DNA from: Heloderma charlesbogerti
Taxonomy: Eukaryota; Chordata; Lepidosauria; Squamata; Helodermatidae
Length of the DNA: 64,000 bases
Assembly (NCBI GenBank): GCA_026122225.1
Contig: JANEZZ010002065.1
Coordinates: 372,001-436,000 of the forward strand
Reading direction: 5' to 3'
The notes under the pieces were generated by a model that worked only from the letters and a program-made list of their open reading frames with translations, was not told the origin of the DNA and did no database searches. How positions within the stretch are numbered: position 1 is the first letter of the stretch; each line of letters opens with the position of its first letter. Shown in pieces: positions 45,291 through 55,424 of the stretch. The translations under genes and the position numbers were made by a program.

Positions 45291-46259
45291 TAGGGATGGC
45301 GGAGAATTTCTCCCCGAAACTACGGGGGGCTGAGCGCCAACGTGTTCGGCCCCCCGAACATGTTTCGGGGAGAAATCCTCCGCACCCCCCCGCCCCCGCA
45401 CCCCCCCCGGGACGGGACTTACCTTCCCTGAATGTCCCTCCCTGCGGCGGGTCCGGCTGGCGGTTCGTCGGGTGTTCGAGCGGGGCGGGAGCGGCAGCCG
45501 GTCTTTCGACCAGCTGCCGCCCCCGCCATTGCAATCAAAGAAAAAAAAAAACGTCCCCTGATAGGCTACGTGACGATTCACGTAGCCTATCACGGCTAGA
45601 TTTGCAAAGTCAGCCGTGATAGGCTACGTCAATCGTCACGTAGCCTATCACGGGTGACTTAAAAAAAAAAAAGTGTGTACGGATAATGGCGGCCCCCATA
45701 GGGAGCTGACATTCCCGTTCCTTATTTGGTCGTTGTAGTCTACGTAAATGTTTACGTAGACTACGGCGAAAATAAGGGCAACGCTATTTGCGCTGCCCTT
45801 ATTTTCGCCGTAGTCTATGTAAACATTTACGTAGACTACAGCAACTAAATAAGGAACGCGAATGGCGGCTCCCTATGGGGGCCGCCATTCGCGTACGCGC
45901 TTTTTTTTTTTTTTTAAGTCACCCGTGATAGGCTACGTGACGATTGACGTAGCCTATCACGGCTGACTTTGCAGATCTAGCCATGATAGGTTACGTGAAT
46001 CGTCACGTAGCCTATCAGGGGGCGGTTTTTTGTTTTTTTTTTTAACGTTCGCGTTCGCGGCCGGGCGAGGCAGCAAGCCTCCTCCCCGGCCTGAATTTCA
46101 GCCGGGCGAGGCGGGAAGCCTCCCCCCCGGCCTGAATTTCGGCCGGGCGAGGCGGGAAGCCTCCCCCCCCGGCCTGAACTTCGCGGGGGGAGCAGCGAAG
46201 CGCTCCACCCCACCGCGAACAAGCTGCGAGAAAAGGTAAGTGACTTTCATCCACCCCTA
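45291..46259 (-). mobile_element. mhh-16: longest single mhh copy (Y left, X right)
   Basis: TAGGGATG at 45291, CACCCCTA ending at 46259, perfect target duplication CCCGCGGG (45283-45290, 46260-46267). The whole middle 45550-46027 is an inverted repeat centred near 45790, with inner palindromes at 45558-45595, 45617-45654, 45737-45764, 45813-45839, 45926-45962 and 45982-46018. A/T runs lie next to each. CAAATAAGG boxes mirror each other, and the CGTACGC dyads are kept. Confidence 0.94.
45423..45529 (-). other. Exon-like 107-nt ATG-to-donor segment in mhh-16
   Basis: ATG read on minus at 45529-45527, open frame (MAGAAAGRKTGC start), donor GGGAAG|GTAAGT with GT at 45422-45421. Confidence 0.45.
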
Positions 46260-46267
46260 CCCGCGGG

Positions 46268-46629
46268 GCTAAGGCCTGGAATTTGTTGACCTGATTTCAT
46301 GACAAAGCATCGACAACTGGGTTTGCCTAACCTGGCACATGGCGGGCCCAGAACCAGATGTTGTGACACAGACACTGGAGTGTGAACGCTCTGACACACA
46401 ACATGTCCCTCTGATTTCAGGAGGACAGGGAATGAATAAGATACACTGTGGTCATGTTGTCTTACCGAAGGGGGGCTACTGACTTGGCTATGAGGCCAGC
46501 CAAAATGTGGTCAGCAGCGGTGGCCCCAACTCTACAGGCCACTACCCACAGCACGATTGGACCTGCCCTATGATTTTGAAACCCCCAGGGTACCGGCAGT
46601 ACCCCAGTGAATCTGCAGTCCGGCTTTGA
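46268..46629 (-). other. Part of the DIRS-like relic between two mhh copies
   Basis: No domain is firmly readable here. By position it lies between RT/RNase H and recombinase. Confidence 0.4.
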
Positions 46630-46637
46630 GGAGCAGC

Positions 46638-47395
46638 TAGGGATGTACGAAAGTCACTTATCTTTTTGAAGGGTGGCATTTGCGGTGGGTGGAGGCACTC
46701 CGTCCCTCCCCCCCCCCCCAAATTCTCCCTGGCTGGCTCCACTCTGGGGTGACTCCACGGAGCTGCCAGCCGAGGCCACCCGCAGCCGGACATCCGGCCG
46801 CTGGGCAGCCTGCACAGGGATGCAAATGGCGGCCACTGTAGCTGCTGCCATTTGGGTCCCTGTATTTTGCCGTGATAGGCTACATAAATATTTATGTAGC
46901 CTATTACAGCAAAAGACAGGGGTGCAAATGGCGTAGTGGCCACCATTTGCGCCCCTGTCTTTTTCCGTAATAGGCTACATAAATATTTACGTAGCCTATC
47001 ACAACAAAAAAAAAGGAACGCAAATGGTGGCCGCCATAGCCACCATTTGTGTTCCTTTTTTTTTTTTTTGCCGTGATAGGCTACGTAAATATTTAAGTAT
47101 TTACATAGCCTATCACAGCCTCCGCAGGGACGCAAATGGTGTCCCTGCATTAGCCGTGATAGGCTACGCAAGTATTTACGTAGCCTATCATGGCTATAAT
47201 GAAGAAGCAAATGGCGGCCACAGACACGGCCGCCATTCACAAAGCAGTGCGAACGGCAGCAGGTAGGTGCTCCATTTCACGCACCTTTTGCGGGGTGAGG
47301 GTGGGGGGGCTTCGTTCCGCCACAGATTTCGGGGGGCCGAATGCACTGGCATTCAGCCTCACCAAGATCCATGGTGGAATTCTCTGACATCCCTA
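46638..47395 (+). mobile_element. mhh-17: multi-hairpin hAT element (X left, Y right)
   Basis: TAGGGATG at 46638, CATCCCTA ending at 47395, target duplication GGAGCAGC / AGAGCAGC. It carries five hairpins of the TGATAGGCTACATAAATATT type (46872-46908, 46966-47000, 47076-47116, 47156-47190 and a shorter one) alternating with CAAATGG(C/T)GGCC / GCCACCATTTG hairpins. Its donor boxes are weak (CACTTATCT; CAGGTAGGT), so splice signals have decayed here. Confidence 0.9.
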
Positions 47396-47839
47396 AGAGC
47401 AGCTCACGCCTCTGGAAGGAGACGCCATTAAAGCCCTACTAAGTTGAAGCCATACCCATGGATACGTGCGCATAGCAGAAGTGACCCTGGTTCGATGGTG
47501 TGGCAGCCACCGTCTCTGCACTGCCCAAACTGAGCCAGTGCAGGAAGGCATGGCCAGGGGCCACTACCCTACATGGAAAATGAAAATGCCCTACAATATT
47601 TTGCATGGCCCCGAAGGGAGACCCTAGGAAGATGTAACTGCTTGGAGCTGTGCCCAAAGGACCTGAAAGTTGTCCTGAGGGTGGCGAGAATATTGCTTAA
47701 GGGTATCAGATTGGATTCACTGAATGTTGATGTGGGAGATGGGCCCTCAGCCTTTTCATGAGCTAAGGGACACCAAGGTAAAATGAAAGGGAAACAATGC
47801 TTACATTAGGTCAGAACATTGACCACTGTCTTTGGACTC

Positions 47840-48334
47840 GGTGTAACACATACCCATCAGGGACCCGTGGCCAGGATCCCAGACCAAGACATCTGCCTCA
47901 TTGAAGAGGTGTATTGCACTGAGCACAGATGATCAGGGATCGCATGATTAACAGACTGGCCCTCAGGGAAGAGAGGTTACAAATCAGCATAAACTCCCTA
48001 GAGGAATTCTTGGGCACCCTTCCAAGAAGGGAAATCCCTAGGTTAGATATCGGGGTGTGGAAAGGGGGGCTATAACCCTTCTGCCAGTACTGCCTTGTTG
48101 ATCTTCTCACGAACCCGTCGATGCCTGGCGATTTGAGAGATTTTGTTTACGAGGTAAGGATGGCCTATGTTGACCTAGAAAAAGGGGAGTCCTAAAACCT
48201 AGCATGAAGCCATGTTCCAAGTAAAACACGTTCCCCCTGTTTAGGGATTGCAGAGAATTCTGCCACGGATTCCGTGGGTCAATAGCAGCCCTCCTGCAGA
48301 AGGCCCCGACATAGCCAGCCATGCACCTCCTCAA
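47840..48334 (-). pseudogene. DIRS-like reverse transcriptase relic
   Basis: The minus-strand reading gives GFMLGFRTPL, then RPSLPRKQNL and (after a frame change) VREKINKAVLAEG, then LGRVPKNSSREFMLICNLSS, then QYTSFNEADVLV and PGHGSLMG. This is the N-terminal RT region of DIRS elements: a GF-IP block, the basic KL-KEV block, LG-VPKK-GEFRLI-LS, YTSFDEAV and G-GALMAK. The YADD region is not readable after it. Confidence 0.8.
48241..48285 (+). mobile_element. 45-bp mhh tip remnant
   Basis: TTAGGGATTGCAGAGAATTC and TGCCACGGATTCCGTG match a Y tip and its start of stem; the rest of the element is absent. Confidence 0.45.
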
Positions 48335-48589
48335 ATGAAAGCCATTACGAGAAGGAGTAGCCCCGGTGGCATCGCAACTCGCCAGATTAGCATAAGGATC
48401 TAATATGCCACTTACGTGGATGTCCGAGCAGGCGGGGGCGGGGCAAGGGATCCTGAGTTAATCCAGCAGAGCCCTATAAGATGCTGAGTAAAGTGCCTGG
48501 GGCTACAGTGGGGTGTGACTGATGGAGCAGCAGGTGGCCCAGGCATAGTATAGGGAGATGACATTGGGAGGGACGACCGCCCCAGGGAG

Positions 48590-49010
48590 GTAAGCTAAGG
48601 CAGCAACCCCAAGGCCCCGAAGGTCACCCGTCTGGCCAAGTGAGGCGAGGTACGGTCATCTCACCCATATCCGGGGCAGCCGCACCTGGGTCCCCCACGA
48701 GCAAGGGGGATGATGTCGCTTGCGGTGCTACTGACGGAGATGCCCCAGGAGGGTGGACCGCCTCAGCAGTGGTTTGCTGCCCGGGTGAGACCACGAAGAC
48801 AAGATGTGGGCCTCAGTAAGGTGGAGGGCCTCCATATCATCCAGACACGCTGGACCCAAGGTGGCCATGCTCGGATCCCCTGCCAACAAGGAGGAGGATG
48901 TTGCTTGGGTCACTGCCGATGGAGATGCCGCAGGAGGGTGGACCACCTGAGGTGGTGCTGTGCCGCCATGGTGAGCCTGTGAAGGCGAGGTAGAGACCTC
49001 AATGGCGTTC
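48590..49010. repeat. Diverged tandem units in the DIRS-like leader
   Basis: GATGATGTCGCTTGCG / GAGATGCCCCAGGAGGGTGG (48709-48759) and GAGGATGTTGCTTGGG / GAGATGCCGCAGGAGGGTGG (48894-48939) are parallel, about 185 bp apart, with a weaker third partner near 48575-48600. Confidence 0.55.
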
Positions 49011-49342
49011 AGGTGCACTGCAATGGAAACAAGAGTGAACATTGCATCTGTTGTCATGTCTGTTTGGGGTGGACTGCCATGGCTTCGCCGGGCACAGCCG
49101 GGGGGGGGGAGGTGATCCCGTGAGTACGTTCAGCTGCTTCCAGACATGTGAGAATGGAAGCCAAGACTGGGCCTGCAACATTGGTCTTACTCAGAAGCGT
49201 GCCTATGTTGAGGCCTTTTTATGGGCATGTCGCAGGGCTTTACCTTTGCTTCTGCCCCCTGTCCCTTCTTTGGGCATGATGTTGTTAGAAAGGGGGGGGT
49301 TCAGAACAGCAACCTGGGGAGCCACTTGAACAAGGAAGTTAA

Positions 49343-49500
49343 TTCATAGAATCATAGGTTTGGAAGGGGTCTACAAGACCATTGAGTCCAACCCCCTGCT
49401 CAGTGCAGGAAACCTGATTCCCAGGTGGTCTCCCATTCAAGGACTAACCAGGGCTGACCCTGTTTAGCTTCCGAGATCAGAAGAGATTGGGAGCATCCAG
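49343..49500 (-). mobile_element. 5S rRNA-derived SINE with CR1-like 3' tail
   Basis: On minus, 49491-49417 reads TCTGATCTCGGAAGCTAA, CAGGGTCAGCCCTGGTTAGT, GAATGGGAGACCACCTGGGA, the middle and 3' part of 5S rRNA with a few changes. It passes directly into GGGGGTTGGACTCAATGGTC and ends CCTATGATTCTATGAATT, the CR1 3' end. A pol III 5S-type head on a CR1-like tail is the SINE3 plan. The first 20 or so nt of 5S are not clear. Confidence 0.75.
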
Positions 49501-50606
49501 CCCTTAGACACACAGGAGGAAAAGGCTAGTATGGGGTGCAAAACCTCAGGTCTGGGGGCCAAATCCAGCTTTTGGGGGTTCCTCAGAAGGCCAAGCCCCC
49601 CTTCCCAGGCTCCACCTCCTTTCCCCTAGGTATTCATTCATTTCATTTATATCCTGCTTTTCTTCCACTGTGGGACTCAAGGTGGCCACACATAGCTGCC
49701 AGGCAGACTCCCCTCCAAGTGCAGACCAGACCCAGACCCGCACAGCCCCAGTCAGGTAGCTGTCTCATGTGCCCTCCAACTATGCATGGAACCTAGTTAG
49801 GACCCTGGGTCCCAAGGCGTGGGCCGCTGTCCTGGAGGCTTGCAAGCCAGAGTTAAAGGCCTGAGGCCCAAAAGCCCGTTAAGGGGGGCGCCAGCCAGCA
49901 ATTGCCCTCCCTCAACCAGACCAAACCTGTGGGCCGAGCAGCCCAAAGAAACCTGGCACAGGCGGTGAAAGTCCCAAGTGAAGGCCCAGGGGGATGAATG
50001 AGGGCAGGCCTGGTGGTCGCCGCGCTGCAGGCGGCAGTGCGCCCAGCAAGCAGCCTGCTGACTTACAGAGGTCACTCACTGCCGCGATGAACCAGGGCCA
50101 GCTAGATCCGGCCACCGCGTCAACCGCGGCCCAAGGGCTGGCAGCAGATGATGCAAGGGGAAGGTGCTGGGGTGCGCATGCGGCCCCATGTGGCTGCCAA
50201 CGCCCAGCAGGACCAGCCAGAGCAGACGCCGGCAACAGGGACCCCCAGGAGCAACTGAAGGTGCAGGGTGCGTACACTGCCCAGCGCGGCTGCCGACACC
50301 CGACAGGCCCAACCAAGAGCCAGCGGCCACCGGTGATGGGACCTGAAGTGTGCAGCCCGGGACCACGCACACCACCGCGTGAATGGAAGCAGCAATGCAG
50401 AGGGGCGAGAAGGGGCGTGAGATGGTGCGATCGCTCGCTCCCCCAAGAAAGTGCTGCACACCGGCAGCCGCAAGAACGGGGCCAGCGGGTGCCGGCTGCC
50501 ACACCTGCCACGTCCATGGAGCAGGCAGTGGCGCACAGAAAGGCCGCACCCTGGGTGAGAGGTGAAAAAGCAGGCAGGCAAGGCCGTCCCCTTGCCGGGC
50601 CTTCTG
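49501..50606. other. GC-rich unrecognised stretch with long low-complexity frames
   Basis: About 49625-49700 resembles an inverted SINE/LINE tail (TTTATATCCTGCTTTTCTTC). From 49800 the DNA is GC-rich. A plus frame from 49994 runs to the mhh-18 border (alanine-, glycine-, proline-, arginine-rich), and two minus frames are as long, which shows compositional openness instead of coding. It may be the 5' part of the DIRS-like element. Confidence 0.35.
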
Positions 50607-51482
50607 TAGGGTTGGCGGAGAATTTCTCCCCGAAACTTCGGGGGGCCGAGCGCCAACGTGTTCGGCCCCCCAACAAGTTTCAGGGAGAAATTCTCCGCAC
50701 CCCCCCGCACCCCGCACCCCCCCGGGACGGGACTTACCTTTGGCGAATGTCCCTCCCGGCGGCGGGTCCGACCGGTGGTTCGTCGGGTCTTCGTCCGGGG
50801 CGGGAGCGGCAGCCGGTCTTTCGACCGGCTGCCTCCGCCGCCATTCCAATCAAAGAAAAAAAAAACGCCCCCGTGATAGGCTACGTGACGATTAACGTAG
50901 CCTATCACGGCTAGATTTGCAAAGTCAGCCATGATAGGCTACGTAAATCGTCACGTAGCCTATCACGGGTGACTTAAAAAAAAAAAAAAAAAGCGCGTAC
51001 GGATAATGGCGGCCCCCATAGGAAGCCGCCATTCCCATTCCTTATTTGGTCGCTGTAGTCTACGTAAATATTCACGTAGACTACAGTGACCAAATAAGGA
51101 ACGCGAATGGCGGCTCCCTATGGGGGCCGCCTTTTGCGTACACGCTTGTTGTTGTTTTTTTAAGTCACCCGTGATAGGCTACGTGACGATTAACGTAGCC
51201 TATCACGGCTGACTTTGCAGATCTAGCCGTTAATCGTCACGTAGCCTATCACGGGGGCATTTTAAAAAAAAAATTAGTTTGCGGCTGGGCGAGGCGAGGC
51301 GCCTCCTCCCCGGCCTGAATTTCGGCCGGGCGAGGCGGGATGCCTCCCCCCCGGCCTGAATTTCGGCCGGGCGAGGAGGGAAGCCTCCCCGCCGGCCTGA
51401 ACGTCACGGGAGGAGCAGCGAAGCACCTCCCCCCCACCACGAAAAGCTTCGAGGACAGGTAAGTGACTTTCGTCCATCCTTA
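50607..51482 (-). mobile_element. mhh-18: multi-hairpin hAT element (Y left, X right)
   Basis: TAGGGTTG at 50607, CATCCTTA ending at 51482, target duplication GCCTTCTG / GTCTTCTG. Full plan with a reduced centre (one TCTACGTAAATATTCACGTA palindrome at 51058-51083). The last TGATAGG palindrome has lost its left arm (starts CCGTTAATCGTCACG at 51227). Confidence 0.92.
50738..50844 (-). other. Exon-like 107-nt ATG-to-donor segment in mhh-18
   Basis: ATG on minus at 50844-50842, open frame (MAAEAAGRKTGC start), donor CCAAAG|GTAAGT with GT at 50737-50736. Confidence 0.45.
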
Positions 51483-51490
51483 GTCTTCTG

Positions 51491-52559
51491 CCGTCGGCTC
51501 TCCCTCGCACTTGACAGAGCCGCGTGAGCGAGACAGCTGAGGATGGGTGGGGAGCAGAGCTTAAGGCAACTCTGCCAGCCCCTCCTTCCATGGTGGTGCC
51601 ACTGGGGGTGCACCAATGACTGGCAGCCATGTGCTCTCAGCCCACCCACCCGCAATGCCCCCCCTTTCAGCCAGACAAGCTGGCGCCGGGGTTAGGGCAT
51701 TTGTCTGGCATCCTGATACCAATAACTGCCTTTTTTAGACGTGGCTCTTATTTGCTTTGTTTTTCACAAGCAGCAAATCTGGTCACACAATTCTGATGAG
51801 AGTCAAACTAAACATAAAGTAGTGTTTTCTGTGTGTTGATGTTTAGTTATGGGATGGGGTTTGTAAAGTATACATTTCATGGCCAACAGTGATGAAAGTT
51901 GATAAAATCTTTTTAATAATTAACCTTAAGATAATACTCTTCCATTCCATTTTATTTTGCATTCTATCCCCCTCAGAACTGGTTCAGGCCTGAAGCTCTG
52001 ACTTGCTACCTACTCCTCATAATAACGTCAACTTTCTATCTCATGAGGGCTTTAACACCATATTCATTTTCTACTGGAAATGAAATACAGTAGTCAAGCA
52101 ATATAAGTAAGGCTAGGGATGGACAAACCAGTCTGTTTGCAGTCTGTGCTATTTTCATATGTGTTCCTTTTAAGTCTGTTCATGCATTAATCTGTGGGGA
52201 TTTTTAAAAAAAAATCCACACAAAATTTGCATCTAAACACATATTTCTACATTTACTTTCTCACAAAATATGCATTCTTAAACTACATCTCTCAAAATAT
52301 ACATTTCTTAATGTATTTCCCCTAAAAATACACATATTTCTAAACACATCTTGATACATTATTTGAGCTGAGAACTGGGTCATAACATTCAATATTTTTG
52401 TGGGAGTTCTGATAGATCCAGTTCAGACTGGATTCCATGTTTTGTTGCATTTGGACTTCTGCTAGGGGAGAAAATGAAATATCTAATGATTTAAGTCCTA
52501 ACTGCTGTAGGTTAAAAAAAAAAAAAAGGAATATTTATTTTGCCTTTGTTCTTAGTATA
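51491..52559. other. Non-coding stretch with a possible hAT tip
   Basis: TAGGGATGGACAAACCAGTC at about 52115 looks like another hAT tip followed by AAAATATACATTT-type near repeats; no partner end found. Confidence 0.35.
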
Positions 52560-52567
52560 AACTAGGG

Positions 52568-53112
52568 TAGGGGTGTCAGAGAATTTCTCACCGAAACTTC
52601 AGGGGGCCGAGTGCCAACGTATTCGGCCCCCTGAAGTAGTTTTGGGGAGAAATTCTCCCCACCCACCCCGCCCCCGCCCCCCCCGGGATGGGACTTACCT
52701 TTCCCGAATGTTGCTCCCGGTGGCAGGTCGCAGCGGCGGTTCAGCAGGGCTTCGACAGGGGCGGGGGCGGCAGCCGCCGCCATTACAAGAAAAGTAAAAA
52801 AAAAAAAAAAAAACCGTGATAGGCTACGTGACGATTAATGTAGCCTATCACAGCTGACTTTGCAGATCTAGCCGTGATAGGCTACGTAAATCGTTACGTA
52901 TCCTATCATGGGGCGTTTCGTTTTGTTTTTTACTTTTCTGTTGAAGTTCGCGGCTGGGGAGACGGGGCGCTTCTCCCCAGCCTGAATTTCGGCCGGGGGA
53001 GAGGCGGGAAGACACCCCCCGCTCGCATGAACTTCGGGGGGAGAAGCGAAGCGCCTCCCCCCCACCGCGAAAAAAGCTGCGGGACAAGGTAAGTCCCTTT
53101 CGTACATCCCTA
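52568..53112 (-). mobile_element. mhh-19: short hAT element (Y left, X right)
   Basis: TAGGGGTG at 52568, CATCCCTA ending at 53112. Perfect target duplication AACTAGGG (52560-52567, 53113-53120); the right copy overlaps the tip of mhh-20. It keeps two palindromes (TGATAGGCTACGTGACG 52817-52852; TGATAGGCTACGTAAATCG 52875-52911) and no CAAATGGCGG centre. Confidence 0.92.
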
Positions 53113-53115
53113 AAC

Positions 53116-53485
53116 TAGGGATGGTGGAGAATTCCACCACGGATTTCAGTGAGGCCGAATGCCAGTGCATTCCCCCAAAATCCGTGGCAGAACGGCCTGC
53201 CCCCCCGTCCCCCCACGGATTCCCCCCAGGCTGAAGCTTACCCGGGGTGGATGTTCCGGATGGCGGGGGCTCCGGCGCCAGCGCTGGCTGGGCTTTTGAC
53301 CGGCTGCCGCAGCCACCATTTGCATCTGCTGTTTGCTGTGATAGGCTACATAGGTATTTACATAGCGTATCATGGCAAGCAAAAAAAACAAACAACAGCA
53401 TACACAAATGGCGGTGGCTACAGCGGACGCCATTTGCGTTCCCTATTTTTCACCATTTTAGCCTATGTAAATATTTATGTAGGAT
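53116..53485 (+). mobile_element. mhh-20: truncated hAT element
   Basis: TAGGGATGGTGGAGAATTCC tip at 53116; Y arm with donor-like CTTACCCGGGG; TGATAGGCTACATAGGTATT palindrome (53339-53374), CAAATGGCGGTGGCTACAGC hairpin, half of a GCCTATGTAAATATT palindrome. Cut at 53485 by the next copy. Confidence 0.75.
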
Positions 53486-54262
53486 TAGGGATGTCAGAGA
53501 ATTCCACCACGGATATTGGTGAGGCCAAATGCCAGTGCATTCAGCCCCCCGAAATCCATGGCGGAACGGCCTGCCACCTCCCCGCCCCCCACAGATCCCC
53601 CCGGGATGAGACTTACCTGGGGTGGATGTTCTGGACGGCGGCAGCTACAGTGGCAGCAGCAGCGGCGGCAGTGGCTGATCTTCCTACCAGCTGCCACCGC
53701 TGCCATTTGCAGTCTGGTCGCTTCTTCTTCTTTTTTTTACATAGATGTGATAGGCTACGTAAAGACTTACATAGCCTATCACATCTGGGGGTTTTTTTAA
53801 AAAAACGCATACGCAAATGGTGGCGGCTATGGCCGCCGTCATTTGCGTTCCTTATTTTTGGCCGTCTTAGTCTACATAAATATTTACGTAGACTAAGATG
53901 ATGAGAATAAAGGGGAACACAAATAGCACCCGCTACGCTATTTGCGTTCCCCCTTATTTTCGCCGTCTTAGTCTACGTAAATATTTATGTAGACTAAGAT
54001 GGCCAAAAATAAGCAACATAAATGGAGGTGGCCATAACCGCCACCATTTGCGTATGCGTTTTTTTTAAAAAAAACCAGACGTGATAGGCTACGTAAGTCT
54101 TTACATAGCCTATCGTGGCTGAATACAGGGACGCAAATGGCAGCAGCTACGGCAGCCACCATTTGCGTCCCTGCTAGCCAGTGGCCAGATGTCCGGCTGC
54201 TGGTGGAGCTGGCCGGTGGCTCCGCGGAATCCCCGCAGAGCGGAGCCAGCCATCGAGGATTC
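53486..54262 (-). mobile_element. mhh-21: hAT element with missing right tip
   Basis: TAGGGATGTCAGAGAATTCC tip at 53486. Palindromes TGATAGGCTACGTAAAGAC (53748-53784), CAAATGGTGGCGGCTATGGC, two TTAGTCTAC(A/G)TAAATATT (53866-53900, 53965-53999), a centre CGCTACGCTATTTGCG, and TGATAGGCTACGTAAGTC (54081-54115). The GC arm ends at about 54262 without the X tip. Confidence 0.8.
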
Positions 54263-55416
54263 CTCGATGCATAATTGCATTTTGGAAGTCCAAATGGGAC
54301 TATTTATCAAAATAAGTCAATATTATTTTGAGATTAGAACCAGAAAAATACTATTCAAGTTTGTTTGAAATAGTCACTATTCCTGTTATCTTCATTTAAA
54401 CCATATTAGAGAATGAAATATAGCCCCCAAAATATATTTTACAACATAGGAAAGTTGATTACCTGGTTTGCATGATCATTTCCTAGTATGCGGCACATGC
54501 TGGGTGCCCGCGGGCACCTGTGCCACAACCCAACCCCCTGTTCACTGGTTGTCATGTCATCTGAATCTGGTGAGGGCAGGTTGTTGGTGTGGTTAACAAA
54601 CCACCCACAACCCTAAAACAGCCCATGGGTTCTGGGTGGTTTGTTAACCACACCAACCCACCCACCCTGGGTTCAGATGACACAATAGCCTACAAGCCAG
54701 GGTGGGTAATGGAATGGGTGTCCAAGACATGCCACAAACCACAGTGGCTTATTTAAGCTACCATGGCTGAAAATGATCATGTGAACCCACCTAATAAGGC
54801 TTCAGTAAGGACCAAACTCTTCTCCAAGACAATCTCCATGTTGAGACATCTTTTTTTCCACTCTCTTCCTAGTTGTATGCCTTCACCCATGTGCCTTCAC
54901 ATGGAGCTCGCTGAACTGTAAAGGGTTTCCCAGTTCAGTCCTATGTAGGAAGCAGTTTCACACACATAAAGGAATGTGTTCATGCAGCTACTATTCCATA
55001 TATCTTCAGAATGGAAAAGCCTCCCTGTATATGATAGTGTGTGCGTATTACCCTATGGAAAGGTCTAGGGAATCAAGAGGATGGTGAATTCTGGGATTAG
55101 TGACACCATATTCAGAAAAAGGCATCCTCCAGTTTCAAAACAAATCATGGCATCACTGATGCAATTTTATAGCTTTGCACAATACAAAGTATTTTCAGGA
55201 GAATCATAAAACAAATTATCTTCTGGTACCCTTTGCAAAGGACTTCAAGAAATTTGCAATAGTAATGCAGTGTTGTGTTCACCCAACAATTCTGTTGTAG
55301 ATTCACATTTCACCTTAAATTCCATAGCAGGAAATGCTTCAGGATAGTTAAAGAGATCTAAAAGTGACAACATGGGACTCATTCAATTTGTTCACATCCT
55401 AAGATACATTTAATGA
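54263..55416. other. Non-coding stretch with an inverted pair
   Basis: GGTTGTTGGTGTGGTTAACAA-type sequence near 54581 and its inverse near 54640 (GTTTGTTAACCACACCAACC) form a stem of about 20 bp around CCCATGGGTTCTGGG. No gene. Confidence 0.45.
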
Positions 55417-55424
55417 TTGCTGAC

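Larger units (their letters stand above)
43844..49340 (-). mobile_element. DIRS-like tyrosine-recombinase retroelement relic, minus strand
   Basis: Reading minus from the right: GC-rich leader or gag-like part with diverged tandem units (48590-49010), reverse transcriptase (48340-47840), eroded RT/RNase H (47830-46270), tyrosine recombinase N-part and core (45290-44748, 43882-43844). mhh-17, mhh-16 and mhh-15 are inserted in it with matched target duplications, and mhh-14 cuts its 3' end. DIRS elements integrate by a recombinase instead of an integrase. Left and right limits are uncertain; no split direct repeats were recognised. Confidence 0.72.

Noticed and set aside
49417..49491. 5S rRNA gene
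   Set aside because: Only the middle and 3' part are present, with changes, and it is fused to a CR1 tail; better explained as a SINE.
50120..50932. 270-codon minus frame and the overlapping 306-codon plus frame
   Set aside because: Several frames are open at once because of GC-rich, stop-poor composition, and both run into mhh-18 without a domain match.
4424..54262. Regularly spaced palindromic repeats that could look like a CRISPR array
   Set aside because: Repeats are part of discrete elements with tips and target duplications, spacers are not unique, and the surroundings are vertebrate LINEs and SINEs.
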